Source of the DNA: Thuidium tamariscinum | Lineage: Eukaryota; Streptophyta; Bryopsida; Hypnales; Thuidiaceae | DNA length: 64,000 bases | Direction of reading: 5' to 3' | Assembly (NCBI GenBank): GCA_947034885.2 | Contig: OX344754.2 | Location: forward strand, 5,029,001 to 5,093,000 | In this document: positions 47,386 through 58,599 of the stretch, in pieces | Numbering within the stretch: the stretch's first letter is position 1 | Layout: each line of letters opens with the position of its first letter | Made by a program: the position numbers and the translations under genes | The notes under the pieces: generated by a model | What the model saw: only the letters and a program-made list of their open reading frames with translations | What the model was told of the DNA's origin: nothing | Databases searched by the model: none

Positions 47386-48937
47386 TTAAGGGAGACACTT
47401 CTTGTGTATTTGGGGACCCATGTGCAACGGTGGGGTATTTTTTGGGGGGTTATTTACCTCTTAGAAAGCATTTAAAGGACCCCTGTTATTACATAAAGCA
47501 AAAAAATTACCCATATTATCATATCTATCATTACTTATAATATGTAGGCCAAAGGAATATATTAGAGGCTATTTTCTTTGTAAGGAAAAAAAATAACAAA
47601 AAAATAATGAGAGTACAAGTGACTAACAAATACCTTATAGATAAAAAGATTCAAGTTATAACAATGCATGAATACAAATACAACACAAATACATGCATGA
47701 AAAGCAAGACATTAGGGTTGAAAAAATATTGAAGAGATTTTAGGGACAAAAATGTGCTTAAAAATATAGACATGAAGTTCATCTGTGAACTATGACTACA
47801 AATATATGCCTCATATAAAAAAAACTACATCATAAATATGCCGTTCTAATGCCCTCCATCACATGTGAAAAAACAAAATCAAACTCTAGGGGAGGAGGCT
47901 CATAAACCGCTCATCTAAGGGCTGGTCCGCCTTTTTCATGTATTTTTTTGGATGGTAATATTTTTCACTCATCTTTCAGTGAAAGAGAAATAAACGAGGA
48001 ATCTAACACAAGTTGTTTCATATTTTTTGAAGCATTATTGAATTAATTATGAATTTTCATACACACTCTGGCATAGGGCCCTATCTGTGATCAATAGGCC
48101 TTGCAAACCCATACATGTGCAATTTGAAAAAAAATCTGGCTTGCTTCAAAAACTAGCATTGCAAAATGTAAAAAGTAATAGCACTTGTTTCTAAAAGTGT
48201 TCCTTTCTAAAACTAAAATGAATATTTGAATAAATCATTATTTCAGATTTTTGAACATTTGAAAGAAGGTACTTCAACAACTAATTCTTATTTTAAATAT
48301 AATCAAGAAACACCTAACCACTTAGTTGAGAATGAAGCCATTGGGACTCTGAAACCATTCATTCAATTAGCAAAAAACAAATCTTAGCATGCTTCAATGT
48401 AATCCACAATTCATTTTTTGACAATCAACTATCCATTTCAGAGCCTCCTAATCGACAGGTGCAAAAGCCTGATCAGTTTATGAGCCCTCTCCTATATGAC
48501 ATGGTGCTACCCAAACTTTAAAGAGGTCGTTCATAGCATGAGCTCCTGCACCCAACCAGATTGTAAACATCAATGGAGTTAGATATGACTTAAAGATATG
48601 CCGTAGATGAGCTGTAGATATACCACAATACCTGATGAGCTGTAGATACACTATAGTACTTGTATCTTGAGCTCTATTTGACTAGTACTATAAATATTAA
48701 TTGAACCTACTAAATTTTTTTCCTAGGATTCCATTCTTTTGCCCCTAATTTATATCTATCTAAATTCTAATGGATCATATTTTCTAGTTCCCTATATTAC
48801 TTATAAAGGACATGAAACTTTTAATGTCCCCTAATTTATATGAAAAATTTCTTATAAATTTTACCTAAGATTATTTAAATGTACCCTATATTCCACCGCA
48901 CATAGGTTATTAAAAAACGGGAAGTGTCCTCCCCGAG
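47386..48937. mobile_element. 1552-bp element of the GGGGAGGACACTTC family
   Basis: It is flanked by AAACTACAC at 47377-47385 and 48938-48946. Copy A holds the empty site once (GAAAACTACACCCTCATTG near 5405-5425), which proves insertion with a 9-bp duplication. Ends read TTAAGGGAGACACTTC and, reversed, CTCGGGGAGGACACTTC. It is the longer, opposite-oriented relative of 31178-31475 and carries another element at 47887-48494. No transposase is seen. Confidence 0.85.
47887..48494 (-). mobile_element. TIR element of the TAGGGGAGGAGGCTCATAAACC type, nested
   Basis: The left end TAGGGGAGGAGGCTCATAAA and reverse-complemented right end TAGGAGAGGGCTCATAAACT match the ends of 8420-9016, in reverse orientation. 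It lies inside 47386-48937, so it inserted there later or was carried along. No clean target duplication seen. Confidence 0.55.
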
Positions 48938-49629
48938 AAACTACACCGTCATTGTGACAACTCATTTAAATATAAAATATTTATTTTAATTTTTGAAAAA
49001 TAAGGGATCTAATTACCATAAAGTTAGACATGTTCAGTAAAATATTTATGTTCATTGGACCTACACTTCAAAAGTTATAGTCGACATGAGAAAAGTGATC
49101 CACATAGTGACAAGGAATAAGATTAGTGTTTTTTGCAATGACCCACCAAACGATGTAGGTTAAATGCTTTTGTATTTTTAAATCCACATCATAATTTTGC
49201 ATACATATCCATATTTGGATATATGAATGTATATATCAATATTTGTATGTTATATTTGGATATGCATATTGTATTTCAATCAACTATAGGGGAAAGGGGG
49301 TTCTTGTATTTTTCCAAAACTAATCAATGGTTGTCTTTTTTCCATGCCAGGGGAGGAGGGATGGTTGCTGCTTTTCAAGGGATAGTGTTGTAAAGTAGGG
49401 AACCCGAATACCAACCATTTCCCTAATACCACTCAAGTGTAGGACCCTTATTGATTTTAGAATAAGAATCTATGATAGTAGTAAGTGCCTTACATTCATA
49501 AAATTGTGAAGTTATGGCATTTAATACTATCATAGATTCTCATTCTAAAATCAACATGGGTCCTACATTTGAGGAGTATTAGGTCAATGGTTGGTATTGG
49601 GGTCACCTACCTTAGTTGCCATAGTGGAA

Positions 49630-50560
49630 ACCATCACTGAGTCCCTCCCCCAATTAGCAATTTGAGAGGAAATAATCCAGGCTCACATGTGGTTTCAATG
49701 TCAGCAAGGACAGGGGCTGATCGAAAGCCTCAGCGACAGATCAAGCGCTTTGAATCATACACAACTCAATTCTTTTAGAGTCCGGCCAATTCTATTTTCG
49801 TGTCCCAAATTCCAATCTGGGGCTGGGTAATGCACCTTCCCAAATTTTCGATATCACTGCAGGCCGGCCGAATTAATGTTGGAAAAGCACGAACAAGTGC
49901 GATTCAGGGCTTCATTGCTTTAGAACTATTTGTGAGCAAGTCATTGATTCGAATCCTAACTTAGATTATGTCGAGTTTGAGGAGAGGTGGCGGCCGAAGA
50001 ATTTCTTCGTACTCTGAGACCAGAAATACGAATATCAAAAGGATAACTACTCGGTGTGCATGCGCTTCCGTCGTCTTCTCGCCCTCCTTGCCATCCGTGT
50101 TTGAACAGCATTCATTGTAATGTTTGCTTGCGCTTCTGGTCGGGCCCTGCGACGGGGTTCTCGTCGACCTCTGCGATCCTCCCTTCAGCTCCTTCTTCCA
50201 CGAGCATGCAGGTGACCACAAAGTCCAACCCCGGCCCACTCAGGTTTCTTGGGCTTCTGCTTCTGCATCTTCAAAACATTCAGGGGCAACTAACTTCGTC
50301 GTTCGTGCGTCGTGCAAATTCATGTTCAGAAAATCGAAGGGATTTAAGATGAGAAGATCGGACTGGAGATCTGCTGAGGAGGTCTTCTGAGGTTGCTTCG
50401 GAGTTAAATTCGGCTTAAGTTTAGTTTTCGCAAACTTTCATTAGAAGTCGACACGGGATGATGAGCACTTGTACTTTCAGGCCTACTTGATGAAATCAAT
50501 TAACAATCCATTCTTTTACCAGGTCCAGTTTCATCTCCCTATGACGATCACTCTTTCTAG
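49630..50560. other. GC-richer gene-like remnant, copy B
   Basis: Counterpart of 6120-7000. It keeps RTICEQVIDSNPNLDYVEFE followed by ERWRPKNFFVL and a stop on the plus strand, and the SSTSAILPSAPSSTSMQVTT frame downstream. Several small insertions or deletions distinguish it from copy A, so at least one copy is not coding in its present form. The 92-codon minus-strand frame at 49961-50239 is also partly conserved. The protein is not recognised. Confidence 0.4.
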
Positions 50561-51190
50561 GTGTGCTCAGTGCTCAGGAACACATGCCACTTCAAGTTGC
50601 TTTGAATGTTTTGTACTAGTTTGAAGTTTAAGATCCAGACGTTCTTGGATTAAAGTGATCTTTGGAGGACTATTTCTTCTTCAAATAGTGTGCATTTCTA
50701 ATAAATGTTTTTGGGAAAGTTGCACATACTAGTTTAGTCTATGTGGTTAAATTTTTACATCAATCCAAGAAGTTATGAGTGACTAAGATGCACTCTAGTA
50801 GAAGAAGGTTCAACCTTAAATAAATTTTTTGCAACTTTTTTTGCTATTTTTTGACATTTCAAAGCCATTTTGAAAAAACAATGAGGTCAATTGAATGATA
50901 TTTTCTTGGACCAATGTATATGTATGGTGGTTTGAAGGCACTTTGTTGTTAAGTTTTTTTCAATTTGAGTAGGTTTAGAAATCAAAATTCACCTCCAAAT
51001 GTGTTTTTAGGAAAATTTCAATATCATCCTTTATTCAACACTAAATCATTATAATCTAGCAGTCTATGAAACCAAATGAATCCACATTTGATTCAAGTCA
51101 TCTTCAACATGCACACTACAAGATTGTATAGTTCAAATTTTTTATACCTTAATGACGTTTTGGACTATTAAGAAAGCCAATGATGTCAGT

Positions 51191-51412
51191 TTAACTCTAT
51201 AAAGACACTAGAGACTAGAATGCTACAACGGATGACAAAGAATTCTTGCATGTAGGATGAAAGCGCAATTGTTCATCCTTGGAATTTTGTACAAAAAGAG
51301 GAAGCCATGAATAGTAATTTGATTTCCAATAAATACTTTTGAATTTTTTTAAGGAGAAGACTATCACAAAGGATGATTTCCAAAGAAACTAGCTTATCCT
51401 TACAAGGTGAAA
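51191..51412. mobile_element. TTAA-ended MITE, family copy 3
   Basis: Orthologous in position to the one at 9048-9274, so it was present before the segmental duplication. Starts TTAACTCTATAAAGAC and ends CTTACAAGGTGAA. Confidence 0.6.
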
Positions 51413-51482
51413 AAATCCAAAAGCCTTGGGTTAAGGTAGTCGGCTCTAAAATGGAACAGGCATTAAGAATGGACCCTATAAA

Positions 51483-51635
51483 CACTACAAGAAAATAGGG
51501 GTATAAATGACTTGTCCACAATGACTACACCAACAACAATGACTGCGAAATGACTATAACATGACTATTTTGCAGTCATTGTTGTCGGTGTAGTCATTGT
51601 GAACAAGTCTTTTATACCCCCATTTTCTTCTAGTG
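51483..51635. mobile_element. 153-bp CACTA-type hairpin MITE
   Basis: It runs from CACTACAAGAAAATAGGGG to the inverse CCCCCATTTTCTTCTAGTG, with AAA on both sides as a 3-bp target duplication. The two halves pair over about 70 bp with few mismatches. The arms contain AATGACT words (ATGACTACACCAACAACAATG and inverse, in part) typical of the subterminal repeats at 1870-2512 and 4960-5401. It is therefore probably a deletion product of the same CACTA family. Confidence 0.92.
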
Positions 51636-52010
51636 AAAAGGTTGTAAAATGGACAATTGGTGGTTCTTAAATGGACCTCCACATTCATTGAATGAATCAA
51701 GAAAAGATGCATTGAGAATAGTGAGAGCCAATCATGCTTTTTGTTTTTTCATTTTTCTTTAGAAATTGCAAGTGAACCATTCATGGAAGACCTAGAGATA
51801 TAAAATAGGGACCTACAGCACATCTCCTTTGAAAATTCATAACTAATTCAAAAATGCATCAAAAATTATGAAACCACTTGTGTTAGATTCCTCTTCAATT
51901 TCTCTTTCTCTGAAAAATGGACTAAAAATATTTCCATTCAAGTAAATACATGAAAAAAGGGGACCAGCCCTTAGATGCTCCATTACAGAGCCGACTGCTG
52001 GCCTTACTAG

Positions 52011-52862
52011 CCTGCAAACCAGTGAGAGCCACCCCAGTTCAAACTGAACCAGTGACGACACCAAAATAAATCCCTGCAACTTAACCTAGGTATCAAAGAT
52101 GCGGTACAAGAATTCATTAATGCGTACCGAGGTTGAGCTGGAGTTGCAGTGTGTTAAAATCTGTTAAGCCTCAACCGACGATAGAAAATCATCCGGTTGG
52201 ATACAATTTGAAGCATCTACTTTTAGACAGAGAGAGTCTTCGTCCACCATGTGCCTCTTTAAGGCGTCCGCGTCCTAAACAGGACCTCCGCGTTGTCAGG
52301 GCCTCCGCGTTCTGAACAGGGCACCCGCGTTCAGAACAGTGCAACCACGTCCTCACGGCTTCGTCGTGGAGAACCCGGTTGAAAAGGTAGTTTGAGAACT
52401 TGAGTCTCCCCCATTTTCGAAGCCTGCTGTCTCTCTCTCTTTTAATCTTTGTTGGTGGAGGTTTTCGTTTGAAGGCGGATAGCGGAGCTGGTTACCTTCG
52501 TTTTCTTCCCTGACCTTCCCTTGTTGTGGAGTTGTGAGTCTTTAGTTGCATTAGTGTTGTTGTTGTCCGGCTGATCGATCCATCAAAGAGTCCATTGATC
52601 TGTCCGTGGAGAAGCTGCTGGAGCTTTTCAAAGAGGCATTTGTTTCCATTTGAAGACGGATTTCATCAACTGAAGGTCCTCTCACTTGGAGGAGACGGGG
52701 TTTTGGAACTAGAAGCGCCCAGCTTGAGCGAGCGGGGCTTTAATTTGATGTTGGCTGCTGCTGTGATAGTCGATCTATTCTGAGGCGGTGTTTGGATCGT
52801 GGCTTAGTTTCTGGAGCTCTTCTAGTTTCTGACCGTGTGGAATTGAAGTGGACCCTAGGAAG
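52011..52862 (+). other. Leader and putative 5' exon, copy B
   Basis: Counterpart of 12806-13929: AGCCTGCAAACCAGTGAGAG, TGAGCTGGAGTTGCAGTGTG, then the CCATGTGCCTCTTT block, ending at the donor GACCCTAGGAAG/GTGAGAAT. The stretch 52270-52350 has three copies of a TCCGCGTTC-type word. Only one leader unit is present here against three or four in copy A. It is probably untranslated. Confidence 0.5.
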
Positions 52863-53640
52863 GTGAGAATGGTGGCCTTGTTGGAGTTATTTTGGTGGTT
52901 TGGGACTAGTGAGGTTGTTTTCCTTTTAGTAATGGTAATGGATGATGTAAGGGTGTTGTTAAGCTAGACTCCAAGAATAGAACTACAAATTGACAATTTC
53001 ATAAGTTTGCAACTTTGATTCTTCTTTGTGATTGATGGGTTTTTAAGAATGGATATTCCTTTTGGATTTTATATTAAAGTCACGATTAAGGTGTTGGTTT
53101 CTATATAGTTACAAAATCTGATAATTTTGAAACTAGCTAGGAAAACTACGAATAGAATCCCTTCATGATGTGTCACTCTCATAGATATGTAGGAAGACAT
53201 ACATATGTAGGAAGAAATCAGATTTATTATTCTTTGTTTGAAATATAATTCTCTTATAGCTTTTGCATAGACATTATTTTGAAACAATGTGGAAATGGTT
53301 TTGAAAGAGGGTTTCTAAACCTCTATGCAATGAATTTTTTTCAATTTTTTCAAAAAAAGTATAGCTTACAAATTCACAAGAATTTCTATAAATCAATTCT
53401 GATACTCTCAATTTTGTAAATATTCATTACAAAATGTATTTCAAACTAATCATTATAATATTAACTTTTCTATGTGCACATTTTGCATTAAAAATGAAAT
53501 GTTAATTCCAAAGCCATTGGAATAATAGGAATATTGATAGTATGAGAATGCCCCTCTTCATATTTTCATATTTTATAAATGCAATCAAAGTTACTTTTAA
53601 ATGGTGGGACTAAAGTTTCATTGGAATTTGTTGTGTGTAG
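52863..53640 (+). other. Putative intron 1, copy B
   Basis: Bordered by the same GTGAGAAT donor and TTGTGTGTAG acceptor as copy A, but 778 bp long. It is the empty site for the 295-bp Mutator-like MITE of copy A. Confidence 0.45.
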
Positions 53641-53660
53641 AAGATTTGCCAAAGAAGACA

Positions 53661-55495
53661 ATGTCTATTGGTTCGAACATTGCAAGTTCTAGTGGAGAAG
53701 ATGGCTTTGAAGGAAGTCAAGGAACACCAACTTGTGCATGGGTATCCTTGACTTTGGAAGAACAATTTACAAATTTCCGGTCAAATTTTGAATGAATAAT
53801 TTGTAGAGAGCCTCTCGATGAAGAGTCTCTTGATGCCTCTTTTTTGGAATCTATTGCCAAAGTTATACAGGCTTTGAGAATTGATCTATGGGTGGATATT
53901 GAAAGTCTTCTTCGTCAAATACCAGAGAAATATTGGGCATTATGTAGAGCAACACCTCTCCATTGGGCTATATTGATGGATGATAGAACAATGGTTCAAT
54001 ACATCTTGACGTCAAGAAAGGTAGACATCAATGCTTCAAAGTTTTTTGGAGTAGGAACAACCTTGAATTGTGCTATAGTCGGTGGAAATTGTGCCATAGT
54101 AGAAGACCTTCTCGAGTACAAAGCTGATGTTTGCATTCGTAGTGAATATCAACGAAGTGCCCTCTATTACATGGTACATCACAAGGACTCTATGTTTGGC
54201 ATCTTGCAAAAGGTTCTAGCTGATAATGTCAATATGTATGACGTAGATATGAACACAAGCTTGCATTATGCAGCAATGGAAGGAGCTGTAGATGTTGTGA
54301 GATATCTTCTAGATCAAGAGGGAGATGTAAATGTGCGTAATGGATTTGAAGACACTCCTCTTCATTGTGCAGTGGAGAAAGGTTCTCTAAATGTTGTAGC
54401 ATGTTTGTTGCAACAAAATGCTAATGTTAGTGCATCAAATGGATATGGAGAAAGTTCATTACACTATGCGGCAAGGAATGGAGATGTGAACATGATATCA
54501 TTTCTTCTTGAACACAATGCGGATGTTGATGCTTTGAACCTATATGGAGTGAGTCCACTTGGCTATTCTATAAGGACCCAAAGGTTGATAGATTCAAAGA
54601 ACTAATAGCAAATGGTGCTAATGGTGATGTCAAGGACGAAAAGGGCAATAATGCTCTTCATTTTGCTATTTGGACTCATAATAAAAAACGCAATATGATG
54701 GACATTGTGAAACTTCTTCGAGAGCATGATGTCGATGCAAATGCCCAGAATTCAAATGGATATTCACCTTTTTTTGCAGCTGTAGTTGAAGGTCATACCG
54801 ATGTAGTGAAAGAATTGTTACGAAGCAAAGAGAAGATAAAACTCATGGAAGAATGCAATGGTGAAACTACAATCCAAATTGCATTTGACCATGGCCATGA
54901 GCATATCAAAAGAGCACTTTTGGAGTGTAATGATGTGAGTCGATATGTAAGCGATCTTTATAGAGATCGCCAAGTTTATGTGGATGCTGCCAATGCCATT
55001 CTTGTTGGTGTAGCCCTCATTGCTAGTGTTACATTTGCCTCATGGCTTCAACCACCATTGGGCTATACTACACCTTATGTAGATATTACTCCTTTAAGCT
55101 CCAACATTGACTATGTGGATGTGCAACACAATGTTTCCTTACGAGCGTTTTGGATATTCAACACCCTCTCATTTTACTTTGCCATTGGAACGGTGGTGTT
55201 TGGTGCTCGAAACATATTGCCAAGGCGACAAATGTTTATCAAGGCCATTGTGGTGAAACTTCACCAAAACTTGTTGATTACATCCATCCTTTTGGCATGT
55301 TCAGTTTTTTGTGTGATAATAGCCTTTGGAATCGCAGGATGTATAGTCTTGACTCCAACATTAAAATTTCAATGGTACATGATAGTTCCTACAGTTTTTG
55401 GAGGCTTTGTGTGTTTAATTAGTTTAGTGTTATTGTTCAAAAGTATGGTGGAGGAAAATTTAGAAAAGAAAAGAAAAACTTTTTTCTTATACTAA
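53661..55495 (+). pseudogene. Broken paralogue of the ankyrin-PGG membrane protein
   Basis: This is the copy B counterpart of the CDS at 15871-17700. It starts at an equivalent ATG (MSIGSNIASSSGEDG) after the same acceptor. The frame meets TGA at 53793-53795, where copy A has CCC after NFE; it continues in the same frame (ESIAKVIQALRIDLWVDIES) through about six ankyrin repeats. It is then shifted by a 1-bp loss near 54570-54590, giving a stop at 54603-54605. The correct frame resumes through the last repeats and the whole PGG region (DRQVYVDAANAILVGVALIA) to 55495. The C-terminal 170 residues remain close to copy A, so loss of function is recent, unless an alternative start or RNA-level event rescues part of it. 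Insertion of two GS-rich residues pairs (DGFEGSQG) distinguishes its N-terminus. Confidence 0.9.
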
Positions 55496-55500
55496 TCTAT

Positions 55501-55871
55501 TAGAAATCTCTTGGATTTTAGGAGTATTTAAGCATAAACTGCTTTCCCTATTTTTCCTTTAAATAATTTATTTGCATCTTGGTGATTAAAAGATTTAGTG
55601 TTTAAAGTGTTTATAGTCTAGTATTGGTGAGTCTACTATTTTGAGAAAGTATTGTGTTTATATTTGTAAATTTTTTGCATGTATCCTCAAATCAATTGAA
55701 GCATCAAATTTGACCAATTATTAAAAAAAAACATATATGTTAAAGAGAGAAAGTTTATCTTTGGTGATTTTTTGAAGTTCAATCTTTGAAGTTAATTTAA
55801 GGAATTCTACACATAATTGTGAAATTTTGATATTGATACTTTCCATTCCCGATAGTTAACATAGTCTCTTA
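55501..55871. other. AT-rich 3' flank, no gene
   Basis: Similarity to the flank of copy A at 17701 fades almost immediately, marking the downstream edge of the segmental duplication. Nothing else is seen. Confidence 0.5.
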
Positions 55872-56581
55872 GATGATTGCAAGAAACACTTGTACTATTT
55901 TGTGTCACATGTTGCATGCTAATTTGATTTTTGGCCATAAATTTTGTATTTTGGATCTAATTGAGTAAAGATTTGTAGAAAAAGTATTCATAACTGTCAT
56001 AAACCTTCCCTAATTTTTTCATAATTTTCAAAAATAATTTACTATCCAAAAATAGCCCCTGAGTGAATGTCACACTTGGTAGTTTAGGGATTTTTAGTAC
56101 TAAAGAGTACCTTTACTTTTAATGATTTTGAGATGAAATTTAAATGAGATGGTCTTCTAGAAGACTTTTAGCTCTCTAGAGAATGATTTTCAAAAATAGT
56201 TAATTTTATGTGATGTGGAAGTTTACAAAGTGAGCTCTTTTTTGCTTGTATTTTGAAACGTATAAAATATTATTTTGGTGTTTTTTGGTGAATGACCATC
56301 TCTATAAAGTTTTTGCAGATGGCAAGTTTTTATTTTTTGAAAATACTTATTTTTATTATTTTTTCCCTAATCAAAATATGAAGGTATGTAATTTCTTGAG
56401 ACTTAGCACTTTTCAAGTTTTCCTACTTAGTGAACTTTTCTATAAAATTCCTTCCCTAAGTATCTTTGTCTAGATATATACATTTTCAAATTTTTTAGAA
56501 AATTAATTTTTTAAGTTTAAAGTACTCCCAAAAAAATCATGAAAGTGTAACAAATAGTACAAGTGTTTTTTGCAATCACCC
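55872..56581 (-). mobile_element. 710-bp copy of the ATTGCAAGAAACAC family
   Basis: Begins GATGATTGCAAGAAACACTT and ends AAGTGTTTTTTGCAATCACC plus C. Internal order is like 35753-36482. It is a full-length non-coding copy with no convincing target duplication. Confidence 0.75.
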
Positions 56582-56972
56582 TCCTTTATAATATTCTTTG
56601 TCAATCTCTCGATAGTCCTCCCTTCTTATCTTAATTAAGAGGGACACCCATCCCTTTTGCCAAATACTTATCTAGACTAAGATTAAGATTTCAACAATTC
56701 AATATTTGTAGAACTTGCTTTTTCTTGGAAGACAACCTCAAACTTCACAATATTAAAAGGAATCTTATACTTAAGAGTTTAAAATGTTATATTTGAAGCA
56801 AACTCCAATAAAGTTATGAAACTCATATTTCTAAGAAATTTGTATAATGCATAAAATTCTTAGACCTTAAAGAATTATGTTTCAAAGACAATGACTCATT
56901 GATAGTTCTTTGAAGTCCAAAGATGTGAAACATATTAGGGTTCCATAGTTAGACACAAAAACACTATTATAG
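56582..56972. other. Non-coding block paralogous to 31000-32000, left part
   Basis: Shares ATTCTTAGACCTTAAAGAAT-like and TTTGAAGTCCAAAGATGTGA words with 31800-31970. The right part of the block resumes at 57915 after the element. Confidence 0.55.
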
Positions 56973-57914
56973 GGGTGAATGCAAGAAATACTTGTACTAT
57001 TTGTTGCGTTTGGCTGATTTTTTCGGGAGTGCTTTAAAATTTTAAAAATAAATTTAAATTTAAAAAAAATGACTAATGTAAACATCTTTAACCCTTAAAC
57101 GTCGAAGAGGACGTTTTGTGTTCGCAAAATGAGAGAGAATCTTCCCTTGTAGAATGGAAGTGCAACTATTGGTCCTCGGTTTTAGGGGTGGAAAGGGGAA
57201 ATCTTCTACAAGGCTTTGACTTCCAATGAATATATTTGGCTTTTCCAAAGTAGATGATGTCACACGGAATCAAAATGCATGATTTCCACGGTCACTAGTC
57301 TGTCGTTCAAGGGTTAAGATGAAAACCACCAAAGGAAATTTGCTGAAAAAATCTCTAAGCAAGAGAATTTGAAAAGTGCCAAACCCAAGAAAATACATAT
57401 TTTGGTGTTTTAATTAGTAAAAAATAGGAAATTTTTATAAGAATAAAAATAAAAATTATTTACTTACAAAAACTTTATGGAGATGGTTATTCATCAAAAA
57501 AATCACCAAAATCACTTTTTACATGTTTCCAAAAAAACCATAGAAGGAGGCTCACTTTGTGGACTTTTACACCACATAAAAATAACTTTTTTTTAAATAC
57601 CTTACTTAAAAAGCTACAAGTCTACTAGAAAACCATGATTTCATCCAAATTTGATCTCAAAAGCATTGAAACAAAGGTACTCAATAGTACTAAAAACCTC
57701 CAAATTGGCATTTGTGACATTCAATTGGGGTCTACTTTAAATAGTTAAGTATTTTCTAAAATTACAAAAAATTAGACAAAGTGTATAATAGTCATGAGTA
57801 CCTTTTCTATAAATTTCAAGTTATTTAGAGTTAAAATCCAAAAGTTATGGCCAACAGATAGATTAGCACATGTTGTGTGATTCGAAATACTACAAATGTT
57901 TCTTGCATTCACCC
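56973..57914 (+). mobile_element. 942-bp copy of the ATTGCAAGAAACAC family carrying a nested MITE
   Basis: Ends are GGGTGAATGCAAGAAATACT and its inverse TGTTTCTTGCATTCACCC. The paralogous block near 31990 lacks it, giving an approximate empty site. The element is longer than its relatives because a 222-bp MITE lies at 57092-57313. Confidence 0.8.
57092..57313. mobile_element. 222-bp MITE inserted at TTAA, family copy 4
   Basis: CCCTTAAACGTCG and inverted CCCTTGAACGACAG are the ends. TTAA flanks both sides (57088-57091, 57314-57317), and uninterrupted relatives of the host element read CTTTAAGATG-like sequence there (for example 36350-36360, CTTAAAGGTG). The target is TTAA or, equally consistent, TA. 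It is non-coding. Confidence 0.8.
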
Positions 57915-58105
57915 TATAAGCTTGTCCAAATTGGGTCTTTCACTACCAATCTTTCTTGCCCAATTATCAGATCTAATTCCCTTCTAAAAATAAGACCCAC
58001 CTTCAAAAACTATAAATTTTGTCCAAATTGATTTATAAAACTATATGACTAGTTTAACTAGTGTCATGATTAGTATTATTGATATTTTATGAACATAATT
58101 ACTCA

Positions 58106-58340
58106 TTAAGCTTGTAAAGCTGCTTCAAATACTAAGTATTTGATGGATGACAAAAACTATCCTTCCATGTAAAATAGAAGTGCAATTAATTGCTCATCTT
58201 TGGAATTTTGTGCACAAATGCGACCTCTTGCATAGTAGTTTGACCTTCAACGATTACTTTTAGAATTCTTGGTGTAGATAATTCACTTTGTTTCAAAAAA
58301 GATGATTTCCACAATGGCTAATCCATTCTTACATGGTTAA
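58106..58340. mobile_element. TTAA-ended MITE, family copy 5
   Basis: It runs from TTAAGCTTGTAAAGCTG to CATTCTTACATGGTTAA and shares the interior of the other four copies (AGAAGTGCAATTAATTGCTC, GGAATTTTGTGCACAAATG). Both borders again end in TTAA. Confidence 0.65.
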
Positions 58341-58469
58341 GTTACATAAAGTTTGATTACCATATGTGTAGGTCACTTTTGTAAATAAAAATTGTTCTTG
58401 AAAAAAATTAGAAAAAAGAAAACATTCATATATGAATAGAAAGAATCAATCCAAAATTCATTAGATTAT

Positions 58470-58585
58470 ATTTGAGGGCATTAGGAGATTGTGGATTCCT
58501 GGACTGTGGGAATGCAGTTTCTGCCTTGTGAATTCGAATCCTACGTGGTCACAATCTTGCCACATAATTAATTTTTTTTTCCAAT
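58470..58585 (+). mobile_element. Possible tRNA-derived SINE remnant
   Basis: The word GAATTCGAATCC at about 58530 resembles a pol III B box (GGTTCGANNCC) and is followed by CTACGTGGTCAC and a T-rich end, an arrangement typical of plant SINEs. The A box is unconvincing and the flanking duplication is not visible, so this is weak. Confidence 0.25.
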
Positions 58586-58599
58586 AAATAAATAAAATT

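Larger units (their letters stand above)
48938..55500 (+). repeat. Segmental duplication, copy B
   Basis: Matches copy A in order and orientation; its first 16 bp lie at 47370-47385, split off by the 1552-bp element. Relative to copy A it lacks the 8420 element, the 9453 MITE, the 720-bp element, extra leader pieces and the intronic MITE, and it has lost parts of the 7.0-7.8 kb stretch. It gained the CACTA MITE at 51483. Bases 48947-49630 and 50560-51190 hold only AT-rich duplicated DNA. Confidence 0.85.

Noticed and set aside
58500-58560. tRNA gene
   Set aside because: There is a B-box-like word but no cloverleaf: the T-arm bases do not pair and no acceptor stem or anticodon arm can be drawn.
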